Assembly: GCA_014529385.2 (NCBI GenBank)
Contig: CM043945.1
Location: 148,601,241 to 148,665,240, forward strand
Source of the DNA: Adiantum capillus-veneris
Lineage: Eukaryota; Streptophyta; Polypodiopsida; Polypodiales; Pteridaceae
DNA: 64,000 nucleotides
Reading direction: 5' to 3'
Of this stretch, positions 13,543 through 24,499 are shown one piece after another. Under the pieces are notes generated by a model. The model did not search any database. It saw only the letters and a program-made list of their open reading frames with translations, and had not been told where the DNA came from. A program made the translations under genes and the position numbers. Position 1 is the first letter of the stretch. Every line of letters begins with the position of its first letter.

Positions 13543-13611
13543 AAGAAACCAGGATGGAAGGCAGCCACCCACCACAGGTTTGCTTTGGAGATCAGTCTCT
13601 AAGTGGGGGAT

Positions 13612-14212
13612 TGTTAAGTATGGAGCCTGATGTACCCCTTGTAATTTTTTGTTTTAAAAACATACATTTGTAAGGCCCCCATTATGAGGAGAAGCCATCC
13701 TGCGTTAAGAAAAATAACTGGCCGATAAACAAAATCACTCGCCGAAAACCAAAATTTTAACACCCAGTTCGTCGGAATATTCATTTTCACCAGAATATTA
13801 TGGCCGGACGACGGCCGAAAAGTGGTCGAAAAACGACCGGTCGGTTCGCCGGTGGTCGGAATTCAATGGCCGGTGGCTGGTGGCCGAATTCAAAAGCGGA
13901 CTTGTCTTCTCAAGGGCAGCCACACATGGGTGGGTTGGAGGGTCCAATTTGGACAAGGGCGGCTACACATGGCTGCCTCTCATGAGAGAGGGCAACACTT
14001 TTGGCCTATAAAAGGAGGCCATTTCTACACACATTTCATAGTGTGAAGTTGATGCAACAAGGTGGGTGTGAGGTGGTGAGAGTGAAGCACGGCGGGAGCT
14101 CCAAAAGGGTATAATCCCTTTGTAACCTACTTCTTGTTTTGAAGTACTAAAGCCATTGAGTGGTTGCTTTCCCGTGGACGTAGCCCACATTGGGTGAACC
14201 ACGTATATCGTG

Positions 14213-14255
<43 letters not shown>

Positions 14256-14336
14256 AATCTCTTGTGTGTGTAAATTATCTCTCTCCATTAAGTAATCTAC
14301 TCAATTATCTACTTAGCTACGTCGTATTTCCTAACA
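13612..14336 (+). repeat. 3' LTR of copia B
   Basis: It is 725 bp, matches 8906-9592, starts TGTTAAGTATGG and ends CCTAACA. A (CT)n tract lies at about 14217-14249. The sequence TATAAAAGG at about 14007 is a plausible TATA box; it is altered in the 5' copy. Confidence 0.93.
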
Positions 14337-15301
14337 GATTCGAATGCTACTTCAAGATGAAAGATTTGGGGCTGTTGCATCATTACTTGGCTATACAGTT
14401 TAAGCAGTGTGGTGGTGGTATTGCCTTGTGTCAAAAAAGTTACATACAGACATTGCTATGTAAGTTTGGACTTGAGGATTGTAAACCTATTGCCACTCCC
14501 ATGGAAACAGGTTTGAAGTTGAGTCTACATGATGTTGGCCAGCTGATATCACTCTTTACAAAACTGCTGTTGGATGCCTCATTTATGTATGCAACACGTG
14601 GCCAGATATTCAGTTTGCAGTCTCACAAGTTAGTAGATTTATGCATAGCCCAGGGTCTAAGCATTGGCAGGCTGTCAAGAGGATTTTTCGCTACCTTAGT
14701 GGCACTTTACATCTTCGCTTGTTTTATCCCAAGGGGATTATTGCCGCCAGACTTACATGCTTTTTCGAACTCAGATTGGGCTGGTTGTTTTGACATGCAA
14801 GTGTCCACGAGTGGTTTTTGTTTCATTCTTGGCAGTTCATGTATATCATGGTTGAGCAAGAAGCAACCTACTCTGGCCACTTCGAGTTGTGAAGCTGAGT
14901 ACATGGCAGTCTTCACAGCTATGGTTGAGTGTGTATGGCTCAGACGCCTTATGGCTGATTTGGGTGTTGGACAAGACACCGCCAACACTATCTATAGCGA
15001 CAGTGAAAGCGCATTGGTAGTTGCGAGAAACCGATTTTTTCATGCTCGCACAAAGCACATTGAGGTGCATTATCACTATGTGAGGGAGAGGCTCTCAGCA
15101 GGAGAGATCAGCTTGGCTTATGTGCCAACACAGGAGAACCTTGAAGATCTTTTCACAAAGGCATTGTCTCGTGAGAAGCTCAAAGCTTTCCGCAAATCTT
15201 TGGGCTTACTCCCCTTTGTGGACTGATCATGTCCTCGGGGCATGACACTTTCCTTTACTCATGTGCCAGTTCTCGTTCACTGCATCACTCTAGGGGGGAT
15301 T

Positions 15302-15528
15302 TGTTACCATATACATGTGGTAGTGATGTGTGTGAACACATTAGGACCGCCGGGGCATTTTTTCCCTTTTTAGGAGGATTTTTTCTCCCTGCATTGTATA
15401 TACACCCATCACTCTAGGGCTATCTATCTTTACATTGCACTCTAAGTAATACACTCTCTATTGTGTGCCTTGAGCTTACTTCATCTTCTCCAAGCTGTGT
15501 ACGTTTCTCTGCAACCCTTATTCCAACA
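15302..15528 (+). repeat. 3' LTR of copia A
   Basis: It is 227 bp, preceded by the purine tract CTAGGGGGGAT, and matches 5134-5360. It is followed directly by the AAGAC target duplication and then by copia C integrase sequence. Confidence 0.95.
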
Positions 15529-15533
15529 AAGAC

Positions 15534-15724
15534 AATTTACCACTCCTTACACACCCACACAAAACGGTGTGGTTGAAAGGATGAATAGAGCCATTCAGGA
15601 ACGTGTCACTTCTATGTTGTCTATGACCAACTTACCTCAATAATTTGGAGAGAAGCTGTTACGACAGCTACTTACTTGATCAATCGGTCACCTAGTACAC
15701 CACTAAAGTACAAGGTTTTGCAGG
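15534..15724 (+). pseudogene. copia C integrase, middle fragment
   Basis: The reading resumes after copia A with TTPYTPTQNGVVERMNRAIQ, the end of the integrase core including its glutamate region, then a stop near 15641. A second frame gives typical SPSTPLKY residues up to the insertion of element D at 15725. It supports the order of insertion: copia C first, then A and D. Confidence 0.85.
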
Positions 15725-17000
15725 TGTAAGGACATGGGTCCTACTGGCAAGGCTATCGGCACGGCTAGACAGTGTGCATGCTAGGGGGAGGCTATAAGAT
15801 AGCACGGTTGGGTGGAAACTAGCACACGCATTACCACCGCCCTTTCACTAGTATCTGAGCTATTTTTGGGAGGAGGGAAAAGCGAGTTGCATGTGCATGC
15901 AACGTGCTACTTCTCTCATATGTTCCGTAGACAGCGACGTCTCTACTGTGCAGCAAAAAGAAGACATGCACAATTTCCTGTGCATAGCATGCATGGACAG
16001 ATTGCGTCAATCGACCCCACCTACGCCCTCCACAGTGGGTGACCAAGGCGGGCTACCAAGGCAAACTTGAAGGCTTTCGGTGGTGCCATTGGTTGCACGC
16101 ATAGAAACGGCCGCTTAACCCTTGCAAGAAGGAGGGTTGAACCCACCCCATGAGGGTAAGGGGCCAACATTTTACCATCAAGCTAATGACCTTTCTTGTG
16201 TATAACAAGGAAAGATAGCATACTTGTGTTGAAAGGAAAGCTAGAAGGAAAGGAAACCTTCAAACTTCAAGGAAGTAGTTTCACCCTTCCTTTTCACTTC
16301 TTAGAGAAAGGCAAGTTTTCCTCTAAAAACTCTTTTTTCCTCCATGAGGTAGCTTCAAAGTGAGCAAAAGCCTTCACAAAAACAACGAGTTTTTGTGAAG
16401 AGACACGACGAACGACATATGAAGCGTTACAATTCCCGCAAGGCGAGGTTCGCATGCAACGCAAATCGCGGAGCATACAAAACACAAAGACTTCAATTTT
16501 AGAAGTACAAGTTGATGTTTTCTCTCTCTTTACATTAGTATGTGTTTACCATGGCCAGTGAGGATATCCACCTACACTACACTTTTGATTTTGAGCACGT
16601 AGATCAAAATCAGGGGACCACGGGTGCTGCTGACACTAATATGCATGATGATGATGATCTAGGAGATCATGGGCTTGTAGATATGAAAAGATTTTGGATT
16701 CTCATGAGCTTCGCAGCAGACATCATGTCAGACGACAGGTGTTGGTAAAATGGGTAGATAGACCTTAAGAAGGTTCTACACGAGAGAATGTCTCCGCACT
16801 TAAGAAACGTTTTTCTTCGTTCGTTTTCGTCTTAATGTAAGGACATGGGTCCTATGGGCAAGGCCACCGACACGACCGGACAATATGTACGCTAGGGGAA
16901 GGCTATAAGATAACACGGTTGGGTGGAGACTAGCACACACATTACCACCGCCCTTTCAGCAGGAGGTGGAGACTAACACACGCATTACCACCGCCCTTTC

Positions 17001-20000
17001 TATTGGAATTAGGGTTGTAGAGAAACACACACAGCTTGGAGAAGACGAAGGAAGTTCAAGGCACACTATAGAAAGTGTGTTACTTAGTGTGCAATGGAAA
17101 GATAGATAGCCCTAGAGTGATGGGCGTATATACAATGCACGGGGGAAAAAACCTCCTAAAGAGGGAAAAAATGCCCCGGCGGTCCTAGTGTGTTCACACA
17201 CATAACTACCACATGTATATGGTAACAAATCCCCCCTGGAGTGATGCGGTGAACGAGAGCTGGCACATGAGTAAAGGGAAGTGCCATGCCCTGAGGACAG
17301 GATCAGTCCACAAAGGGGAGTAAACCCAAAGCTTTGCGGAAAGCTTCAAGCTTCTCACGAGACAATGCCTTTGTGAAAAGATCTGCAAGGTTGTCCTGTG
17401 TTAGCACATAAGCCAAGATGATCTCTCCTGCTGAGAGCCTCTCCCTGACATAGTGGTAATGCACCTCAATGTGCTTTGTGCGAGGATGAAAAATTGGGTT
17501 CCTCGCAACTGCCGATGCGCCCTGACTGTCAGTGTAGATAGTGTTGGCAGTGTCCTGTCCAACACCCAAATCAGCCATAAGGCGTCTGAGCCATACACAC
17601 TCAACGTAGCTGTGAAGACTGCCCTATACTCAGCCTCACAACTCGAAGTGGCCACAATAGGTTGCTTCTTGCTCAACCATGATATACATGAACTTCCAAG
17701 CATGAAACAAGAACCACTTGTGGACACTCGCGTGTCAAAACAACCAACCCAATCTGAGTCCGAAAAAGCATGTAAGTCTGGCGGCAATGATCCCCCCTTG
17801 GGATAAAACAAGCCAAGATGTAAAGTGCCACTAAGATAGCGGGAAATTCTCTTGACAGCCTGCCAATGCTTAGACCCTAGGCTATGCATAAATCTGCAGA
17901 CCTGTGAGACTGCAAACTGAATATCCGGCCTCGTGTTGCATACATAAATGAGGCAGCCAACAGCAATTTGGTAAAGAGTGACATCAGCAGGATGGCCAGC
18001 ATCATGTAGACTCAACTTCAAACCTGTTTCCATGGGAGTGGCAATAGGTTTGCAATCCTCAAGTCCAAATTTACATAGCAATGTCTCTATGTAACTTTTC
18101 TGACACAAGGCAATACCACCATCACACTGCTTAAACTGTATACCCAAATAATGATGCAACAGCCCCAAATCTTTCATCTTGAAAGTAGCATTCAAATCGG
18201 CCTTAAATTCAGCAATATGCCTCTCATTTGGTCCAGTGATCAACAAATCATCAACATAAAGAACCACAATAAGAAATACATCACCCTCACGCTTTACATA
18301 CAATGTGCTTTCTGTTGGACTGTTACGAAAGCCTTGTTTGACCAAATGAGTGTCAGCTTTCTCATACCAAGCACGAGGAGATTGCTTCAACCCATACAAA
18401 GCCTTGTTACATTTGCACACTTTGTCCTCTTATCCTTTAATGACAAAACCGCGAGGCTGCGTTACATAAACTTCCTCAAATATGTCACCATTCAAGAAAG
18501 CAGTAACAATATCTGATTGATGTACATCCCAACCAAAATGAGATGCCAATGCACATAGAAAACGCACGGTAGTCATACGACAAGTGGGAGCAAAAATCTC
18601 TTCATAATCTATGCCTTTTTGCAGTGCATAACCCTTTGCAACAAGTCGAGCCTTATGGCGATCGATCTCACCATCCGGTTTGCGTTTCAACTTGTAAACC
18701 CACTTCGTACAAATGGCCTTTTTGCCAGGAGGCAAATCACATAAAGTCCATGTGTCATTCTCTATAAGTGCATCATATTCTGATTGCATGGCAGCCATCC
18801 AATTTTCTGAATTCTGTGCTTCATCAAAAGACAGAGGCTCCTCAACATCACGTAAGCTAGACACAGTCAAAGCATAACAATCTGATGCATAAGATGCATG
18901 GCGAGAGCCTGAACGAGTACGACTAGACAAAGGTGCATCCAATTTACTGTCACGCAAAGTGTGCACCAGCCATTTTGGCATACCTCTAGCCTGTTCATTT
19001 TCAGCCCTTTCCTCATCAAGTACATCATGTACATCTGCATTAGTAATAGGCTGATCTAAAACATTTTCAGAAACCCCCATAGGTTGTACATTTGCCTCAT
19101 TGGAACTTACATTCGTATTTCCACCACTGAAAAGAGGCAACAAAGTGTCTAAATGTCCTGTGAGCGTACATTACGGTCTCTAGTACATGACAGCAAGGGA
19201 TGAACAGAATCTTCCATAAACACTACATCCCGTGAAACCAGAATACGTTTTGTTTGTGGATGATAGAACCTGTAACCTTTGCTTTTAGCACTATAACCAA
19301 CAAAAATACATTTGACAGCCTTATCATCCAATTTTCTGCGCTGCACTTGTGCACCAAAGCATATGCCAAACAGCCAAAAACACGCATGTGCTAAATAGAA
19401 GGCTTTCTATCATGCCATGCTTTATATGGATTAATAGACTGCAAAGCTTTCGTAGGAGACTTGTTAAGTACATAAGTGGCACACATAATGGCCTGAAGCC
19501 AAAAAGAATGCGGCAAAGCTTGACTTTTGACCATACATCGTGCCATTTCCGTTAGTGACATGTTTTTCCTCTCAGCAACACCATTTTGCTGAGGTGTATA
19601 AGGCAATGTACATTGGTGTTTTATCCCATGACTAGCCAGAAATGCATTAAATTCATGAGACAAATACTCCCCCCCTCGATCGGAACGGAGGGTGCCCATA
19701 GTACATTTCGAGACATTTTCAGCCATAGCCATAAATTGTTTGAAGCACATAAAAACTTCGGACTTCGCTTTAAGCGGAAATACCCATGCATGCCTGGAGT
19801 AGTCATCAATGAAAGTCACGAAGTACAGGTAATTGCCCAAGGACGGAGTTTGCATGGGCCCACAAACATCACTATGCACAAGCTGCAACCTGCATGTGGC
19901 CCGAACTGAACCATCCTTTGGAAACTTAGAACGCTGCATCTTACCCAAAATACAGCCTTCACAAACATGTTTGATAGGTGCTTCAAGAGGCGGCAAAGAA

Positions 20001-22175
20001 GCAACCATATCAGATTTCTGCAAATGCAGCAAACTTGCAAAATTCAGATGACCAAAACATGCATGCCAAAGTTTTGCATCTGAAATAGCCCTTGAATCTG
20101 CAACAGCATTTGCAAAATTTTGTCCACACTTGTCATACAAAGTGAGCTTATACAGCCCATGGCACAAAAGCCCAGATGCAACAATTTCATCACCAAAACT
20201 GAGATCATGAACTGTACATCTGTCATCCACAAATTTGACCACAAGTCCAAGTCTAGCAAGTGCAGATACAGACAAGAGATTCTTCTTGATCCCAGGTACA
20301 TAAAGTGCATCAACAAGTATGAAGGAACTGCCATTAGCAGCAGTGAGCACAATCATTCCAACTCCCTGAACTGGATAAGAGGCGTTGTTGGCACAAGTGA
20401 CTGAATTACCATGAGGGACAGACTCGAGAGAGGTAAACAATTCACGATGTGAGGTAATGTGCTTTGTAGCACCACTGTCGAAATACCACACATGTGAATC
20501 TGCAGCAACTGACAAGCATGCATCATGGACAGCAGGATTGTAAGTGCACTTTGCGCTAAAAGCCCATTCTGCATCGACATCAGCAACACAGTCTCCTTTC
20601 ACAGAAGACTCAACAATGGTTGCATTTGTAGTGGAACGAGCATTTGTAGTGGAACCACCCTCTTTCTTCTTAGCCTCTTTGGCCTTCAACTTAGGACACG
20701 ACTTGATCAAGTGATCATTGGCTTTACAATAATGGCAACGCATCTTCTTTTTGCCCTTATCACCAGAATTGCCAGACGAAGTACTGCCAACAGAAGCATT
20801 AGGAACAGAATTTTTGCCACTCGCAGCAGAACCATAAGAAGTGGCTGCATTACTGTTACCACCCTTTCTTTGAGAAGCAATAAAAGCCTGTTCAACTGCA
20901 CGCTGCCTAGTCCTATTTTTTCTAGAAAGTGACTCTTGCAACAACAATGTGCATAATGCATCAAACTTGACAACTTCAGGATTTCCTTGGGTCATCAGTC
21001 TCCAAGTAGTAGCAAAAGTCTGGTAGGAATCTGGTAAGGCATCAAGAACAGTCTGCACAAGGGAACTGTCTGAAATGACTTCACCTGCAGAAATAAGTTG
21101 CTCATTGATATCCTTGACACTAGCAAGGAAAGTGTCCATATCATCTTCCTCATGCATAATCTTTGACTCCAGCTCTTTACGCAACAAAGCAATTTTAGCC
21201 TCATTGTGGCTTGCATAAAGACCTGCTAGAATATCCCAAGCCTGTTTTGCAGATTTTGCTGAACGGATGTGAGGAACAATGGTGCGCTTCATAGACAACG
21301 CAATCAATGCATGAGCCTGCGCATCCTTAACATCCCAACAAGCTTGTTCTGCCGTAGGCAAAACAAATCTAACAGTTGCAATCCTTGCAGCAAGACCTGC
21401 AACATCCTCAACATCGCCTACATCCTCAAAACCAGGAAGTACATCAATGCCCTGAACAATGTTCCAGACACCCTTTGACACAAGAACATGTTGCATCATA
21501 TAAGCCCACATAGGGTAGTTGTCCCCATCCATCCTGTCCTCAGCAGCAAACATCTTGAACACATCTGTGTTGTTGTTGTCAGCCATGGTAAATGCTGCAC
21601 CTGATGTGAAAACTGCCCGAAAATAGGAGAAACGGAGCGGGAACAACCTGTGCTATATAGCACAAACCGTAGAAGACTATAAGGCACCTGTTATGCAGAA
21701 AACGGCACTGACAGAAATTATGCACAAAATGAGGAAATAGCCTGTGTAGTACTGTCTGTAGTGGAAACGGAGGCCGAAATGAGCCCAAATCAAAATTCTG
21801 AGGAGAATCAGCTCTTCGAGCTTACCAAAAAATTTTGTCGACCTGCGATCGCTCGCCGAAGCTCACTGAAATCGGAGAAAGTGAGCAAGCGTGTGGTGGA
21901 ACAGCTGGCGACTAAGCCCGAGAGGGCGTGACCTGCTCTGATACCAATTGTTGGAATTAGGGTTGCAGAGAAACACACACAGCTTGGAGAAGACGAAGGA
22001 AGCTCAAGGCACACTATAGAGAGAGTGTTACTTAGTGTGCAATGGAAAGATAGATAGCCCTAGAGTGATGGGCGTATATACAATGCACGGGGGAAAAAAC
22101 CTCCTAAAGAGGGAAAAAATGCCCCGACGGTCCTAGTGTGTTCACACACATCACTACCACATGTATATGGTAACA
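17001..22175 (-). mobile_element. copia A', best-preserved copy of family A, nested in element D
   Basis: Inverted relative to copia A. The LTRs are 17001-17227 (3' LTR) and 21949-22175 (5' LTR), 227 bp each, differing at about seven positions by eye. The flanks are CTTTC at 16996-17000 and CTTTC at 22176-22180, a perfect 5-bp target duplication. The primer site is at 21935-21946 on minus (TGGTATCAGAGC exact). The element is 5175 bp with a single gag-pol frame broken at a few places. The LTR similarity and TSD make it one of the younger insertions here. Confidence 0.96.
17303..21586 (-). pseudogene. copia A' gag-pol, nearly full length
   Basis: The start ATG at 21584-21586 gives MADNNNTDVFKMF, followed by about 730 uninterrupted codons to 19391. 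Order: UBN2-like gag (residues about 1-250), zinc knuckle CHYCKANDHLIKSC, protease DSGATKHITS, GAG-pre-integrase (WHACFGHLNFAS), integrase core (FIDDYSRHAWVFPL, SDRGGEY, PQQNGVAERKN). Lesions seen by comparison with copia A: nonsense near 19391, one-base frameshifts near 19350 and 19155, nonsense near 18430, frameshift near 17600. The RT has LDVHQSD-type and YVDDLLITG motifs; RNase H ends LGLLPFVD at 17303. In function it would be a single polyprotein for particle, cutting, copying and integration. Confidence 0.92.
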
Positions 22176-22186
22176 CTTTCAGCAAG

Positions 22187-24285
22187 TGATTTGTACGGGC
22201 AAAGAGCCCAGTTATAATAGATTACGTGTATTTGGATGTGAGGCATTCTCACATGTGCCAAAAGCCCTTAAACAAAAGTTGGACCCCAAATCACACGTGC
22301 ATCTTCATTGGATATTGTGTAGACATACAAATGGGATATCGTCTCTGGCACTCGGAATCTAAGAAGTTCATACACAGCTCACAAGTGATATTCAACGAGT
22401 CTAAATGCATAAAAAGCCAGTAAAAGACATTGAGTATCACAGAGTACAGTTTAAGGAAGTCTCCTTACCGCCAGTTACACAGAATGTTAGGCGTGCTAGT
22501 GATGTGCCTTCCACTAGTACACACACACACATGTTGCTCCAGAGAGAGCGGAATCCAACAGTCAGGCACTTCGATGATCTCCTTGTATATCTCGTGCACT
22601 TGAGCGTTTTGAGCTAGGATTGGACTACTTGCTCATTGCTGATTGCGATGGACCCATTTGCTACAAAGAGGCCATTCAAATGGACGATAGCGTAAAGTGG
22701 GAAGGGGCTATGCAATTTGAGTACAACTCAATTTTAGCCAATGAAACTTGAAAATTGACAGAGTTACCTATGGACAAATAGGCACTGCCATGCAAATGGG
22801 TGTACAAGAAGAAGTATATCACACATGATCCCGAGCCTAAGTATAAGGCCAGATTGGTTGCTAAAGGGTTCAAGCAAACGAAAGGAGTGGATTTCGATGA
22901 AATCTTTTCTCTAATGGTCAAGATGACTACATTGCGTCTTGTGCTTGGTCTAATAGCCATCGAGGACTTGGAATTGGTTGAAATGGATGTGAAGACAACA
23001 TTTCTTCATGGGGATCTTGAAGAAGATGTTTACGTGAAACAACTAGAGGGTTTTGCGATAACGCTTGAGAAGCCAACAAGGGCAAAGCTGGTGTGTAGAC
23101 TTAAGAAAGCTTTGTATGGATTAAAGCAAGGCTCAAGGCAATGGTATATCAAGTTTGATAAGTACATTCAGTCCAGGGTTACATACGCAGCCAAGAGGAT
23201 CACTGCTTGCTCACAAAGAGCTTGAACGATGGTTCCCTCATCATTCTCATTTTGTACGTGGATGATATGCTCATAGCCGAGAAGTCAAAAGATTATATTG
23301 CACTTCTCAAGGATGCCTTAAGCAAGCAGTTTGCTATGAAATATTTGGGCACTGCACATCACTTTCTTGGTATGCATATCAAGACAGATCGCAAACTTGG
23401 GATATTTGAACTTTCGCAGGAAAAATATGTCCACAAGGTCTTGCAACATTTTAATATGCAAGGGGGGAAAGCATTGAGTACCCCAATGGAAACATATGAA
23501 AAACTTAGCAAGTATGATTGTCCCAAATCAGATGCTGAAAAGGCAGAGATGGCAAAGGTGACGTATTCTTTGACAGTCGGCACTCATGTTTGCCGTGATT
23601 AGCACACGGCCAAACATTGCATATGCAGTGGGAGTGGTCAGTAGGTTTATGGAAAATCTAGGCAGAAAGCATCGGGAAGCAGTGAAGCACATCTTGAGAT
23701 ACGTCAAGGGCTCAGCTGACAAGTGCTTACACTTTGGGAACAATGATGCATCCATAGTTGGATACACTGATTCGGATTATGCAGGTTGTGTGGACACTAG
23801 ACGATCCACATCTGACTACGTTTTCTTGTTTGATGTAGCGACAATTTCTTGGAGGTCATGTATCCAGAATTGCACTTTGTCTTCCACCACTGAGTTAGAA
23901 TATGTTGCAGTTTCTAGTTCCAGTAAGAAAGCTGTGTGGTTATCTTGTCTAGTGGGAGATTTTGATATACACCAAACTCCAGTGCTACATTGCAATAGTC
24001 AAAGTGCGATTGCGTTAACAAAGAACCCCGTGTTTCACTCCAAGTCAAAACACATAGAGGTCAGGTATCATGTGGTACGATATATTTTGGCTAGCAAACA
24101 CATATAATTAGCCAAAGTTCACACGGATGAAAATCCAGTGGATGCTCAAACAGCCTAGCCTCAGAGCGGTTCGCACATTACATAGAGATGATGGGCGTAG
24201 GGTGAAGCTACAATCATGCTTTACGGTTATAGTAGCCCCTACATTCTTTAGCCACTTGGGCCACGTTGGCCGTCAAGTGGGAGAT
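22187..24285 (+). pseudogene. copia C reverse transcriptase and RNase H, broken
   Basis: After element D the reading continues with the integrase-RT linker (IGYCVDIQMGYRLWHS near 22310). RT begins near 22640; RLVAKGFKQTKGVDFDEIFS, VEMDVKTTFLHGDLEEDVYV and LKKALYGLKQGSRQWY are clear to 23170. YVDDMLIAE lies near 23255 and RNase H runs to 24107 (TELEYVAVSSSSK, CNSQSAIALTKN, HIEVRYH). Frame changes or stops occur near 22285, 22420, 22750, 23210 and 23600. It is a 3' segment of the same element as 3387-5133. Confidence 0.88.
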
Positions 24286-24478
24286 TGTTGGGTTCCAAGC
24301 CTGTGAGACCAGACGGGCGATCGCCCACTTATTATTTGGTTCATAAAGATAATAAGGAGTGTGAGAGCAATTCTCTCACAAGCCCCATAATAGACTGTGT
24401 CTACTCTTCTTCTCCCCCTTCCCTCTCTCTTGCACTCTCCATCCTAGCTCCATCAATAATTTATTTGGATGATCAACA
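24286..24478 (+). repeat. probable 3' LTR of copia C
   Basis: It begins TGTTGGGTTCC directly after the purine tract AAGTGGGAGAT, as expected for a copia 3' LTR. The end at CAACA 24478 is chosen because it closes TG...CA; no second copy is in the window, so the end is not certain. Confidence 0.5.
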
Positions 24479-24499
24479 CTTCGCTATCTTTGTTGTTTT

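Larger units (their letters stand above)
8906..14336 (+). mobile_element. copia B, Ty1/copia with both LTRs, nested in copia A
   Basis: LTRs are at 8906-9592 and 13612-14336 (TGTTAAG...CCTAACA; the 5' copy ends TA). The flanks GATTT (8901-8905) and GATTC (14337-14341) are a 4-of-5 target duplication. The primer site TGGTATCAGAGC is at 9595-9606 and a purine tract AAGTGGGGGA precedes 13612. It interrupts the RT of copia A, whose reading resumes in order on the far side. Internal genes are gag, then protease, integrase, RT and RNase H in plant copia order, all broken. Confidence 0.95.
5724..15226 (+). pseudogene. copia A gag-pol, broken and split
   Basis: The start is ATG 5724 (MVDNNTDVFKMF), matching the other family A copies. 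Gag has several frameshifts and stops (near 5877, 6044, 6260). The zinc knuckle CHYCKANDHLIKQC (about 6544-6586), protease DSGATKHIT (near 6795), GAG-pre-integrase, integrase and RT follow. About 170 bp of RT is missing near 8710, where CALQS jumps to PRAWYEK; the sister copy has about 55 more residues there. The RT motif YVDDLLITG is present near 8842. Reading is cut at 8905 by copia B and resumes at 14342 with the RT connection and RNase H (motif CEAEYMAV), ending LGLLPFVD at 15226. Confidence 0.9.
5134..15528 (+). mobile_element. copia A, Ty1/copia with both LTRs, interrupted by copia B
   Basis: Two LTRs of 227 bp (5134-5360 and 15302-15528) bound the element, each TGTTACC...CCAACA. The flanks are AAGAC at 5129-5133 and AAGAC at 15529-15533, a perfect 5-bp target duplication. 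The primer site is at 5363-5374 (TGGTATCACAGC, one mismatch to the tRNA-iMet complement). A purine tract lies just before 15302. Copia B occupies 8906-14336, so the element's own length is about 5 kb, normal for Ty1/copia. Same family as the copies at 17001-22175 and 1-1899. Confidence 0.95.
15725..22181 (+). mobile_element. element D, short coding-poor element with 123-bp LTRs, split by copia A'
   Basis: Two direct repeats of 123 bp (15725-15847 and 16836-16958), each TGTAAGG...CTTTCA, bound about 990 bp. A degenerate primer site TAGTATCTGAGC (15849-15860; 10 of 12 bases match TGGTATCAGAGC) follows the left repeat. The flanks are GCAGG at 15720-15724 and GCAAG at 22182-22186, with another GCAGG at 16959-16963. 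The last part of the right repeat plus flank is duplicated (16959-17000 with 22176-22181). No pol domain is present; one ORF of 68 codons (16542-16748, acidic, starting MFTMASEDIHL) is unrecognised. It resembles a TRIM-like non-autonomous LTR element. Confidence 0.75.
3387..24478 (+). mobile_element. copia C, Ty1/copia host element of two nests (discontinuous)
   Basis: Own segments are 3387-5133, 15534-15724 and 22187-24478; everything between is inserted later. The first break falls in the integrase core and the second just after it, and reading resumes in the expected order after both. A purine tract (24275-24285) precedes a TGTTGGG start at 24286, which I take as the 3' LTR. The LTR end is uncertain; a CAACA at 24474-24478 is a candidate. 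The 5' LTR and gag start are missing: the gag frame simply begins near 3387. This is the oldest element in the left third. Confidence 0.8.
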
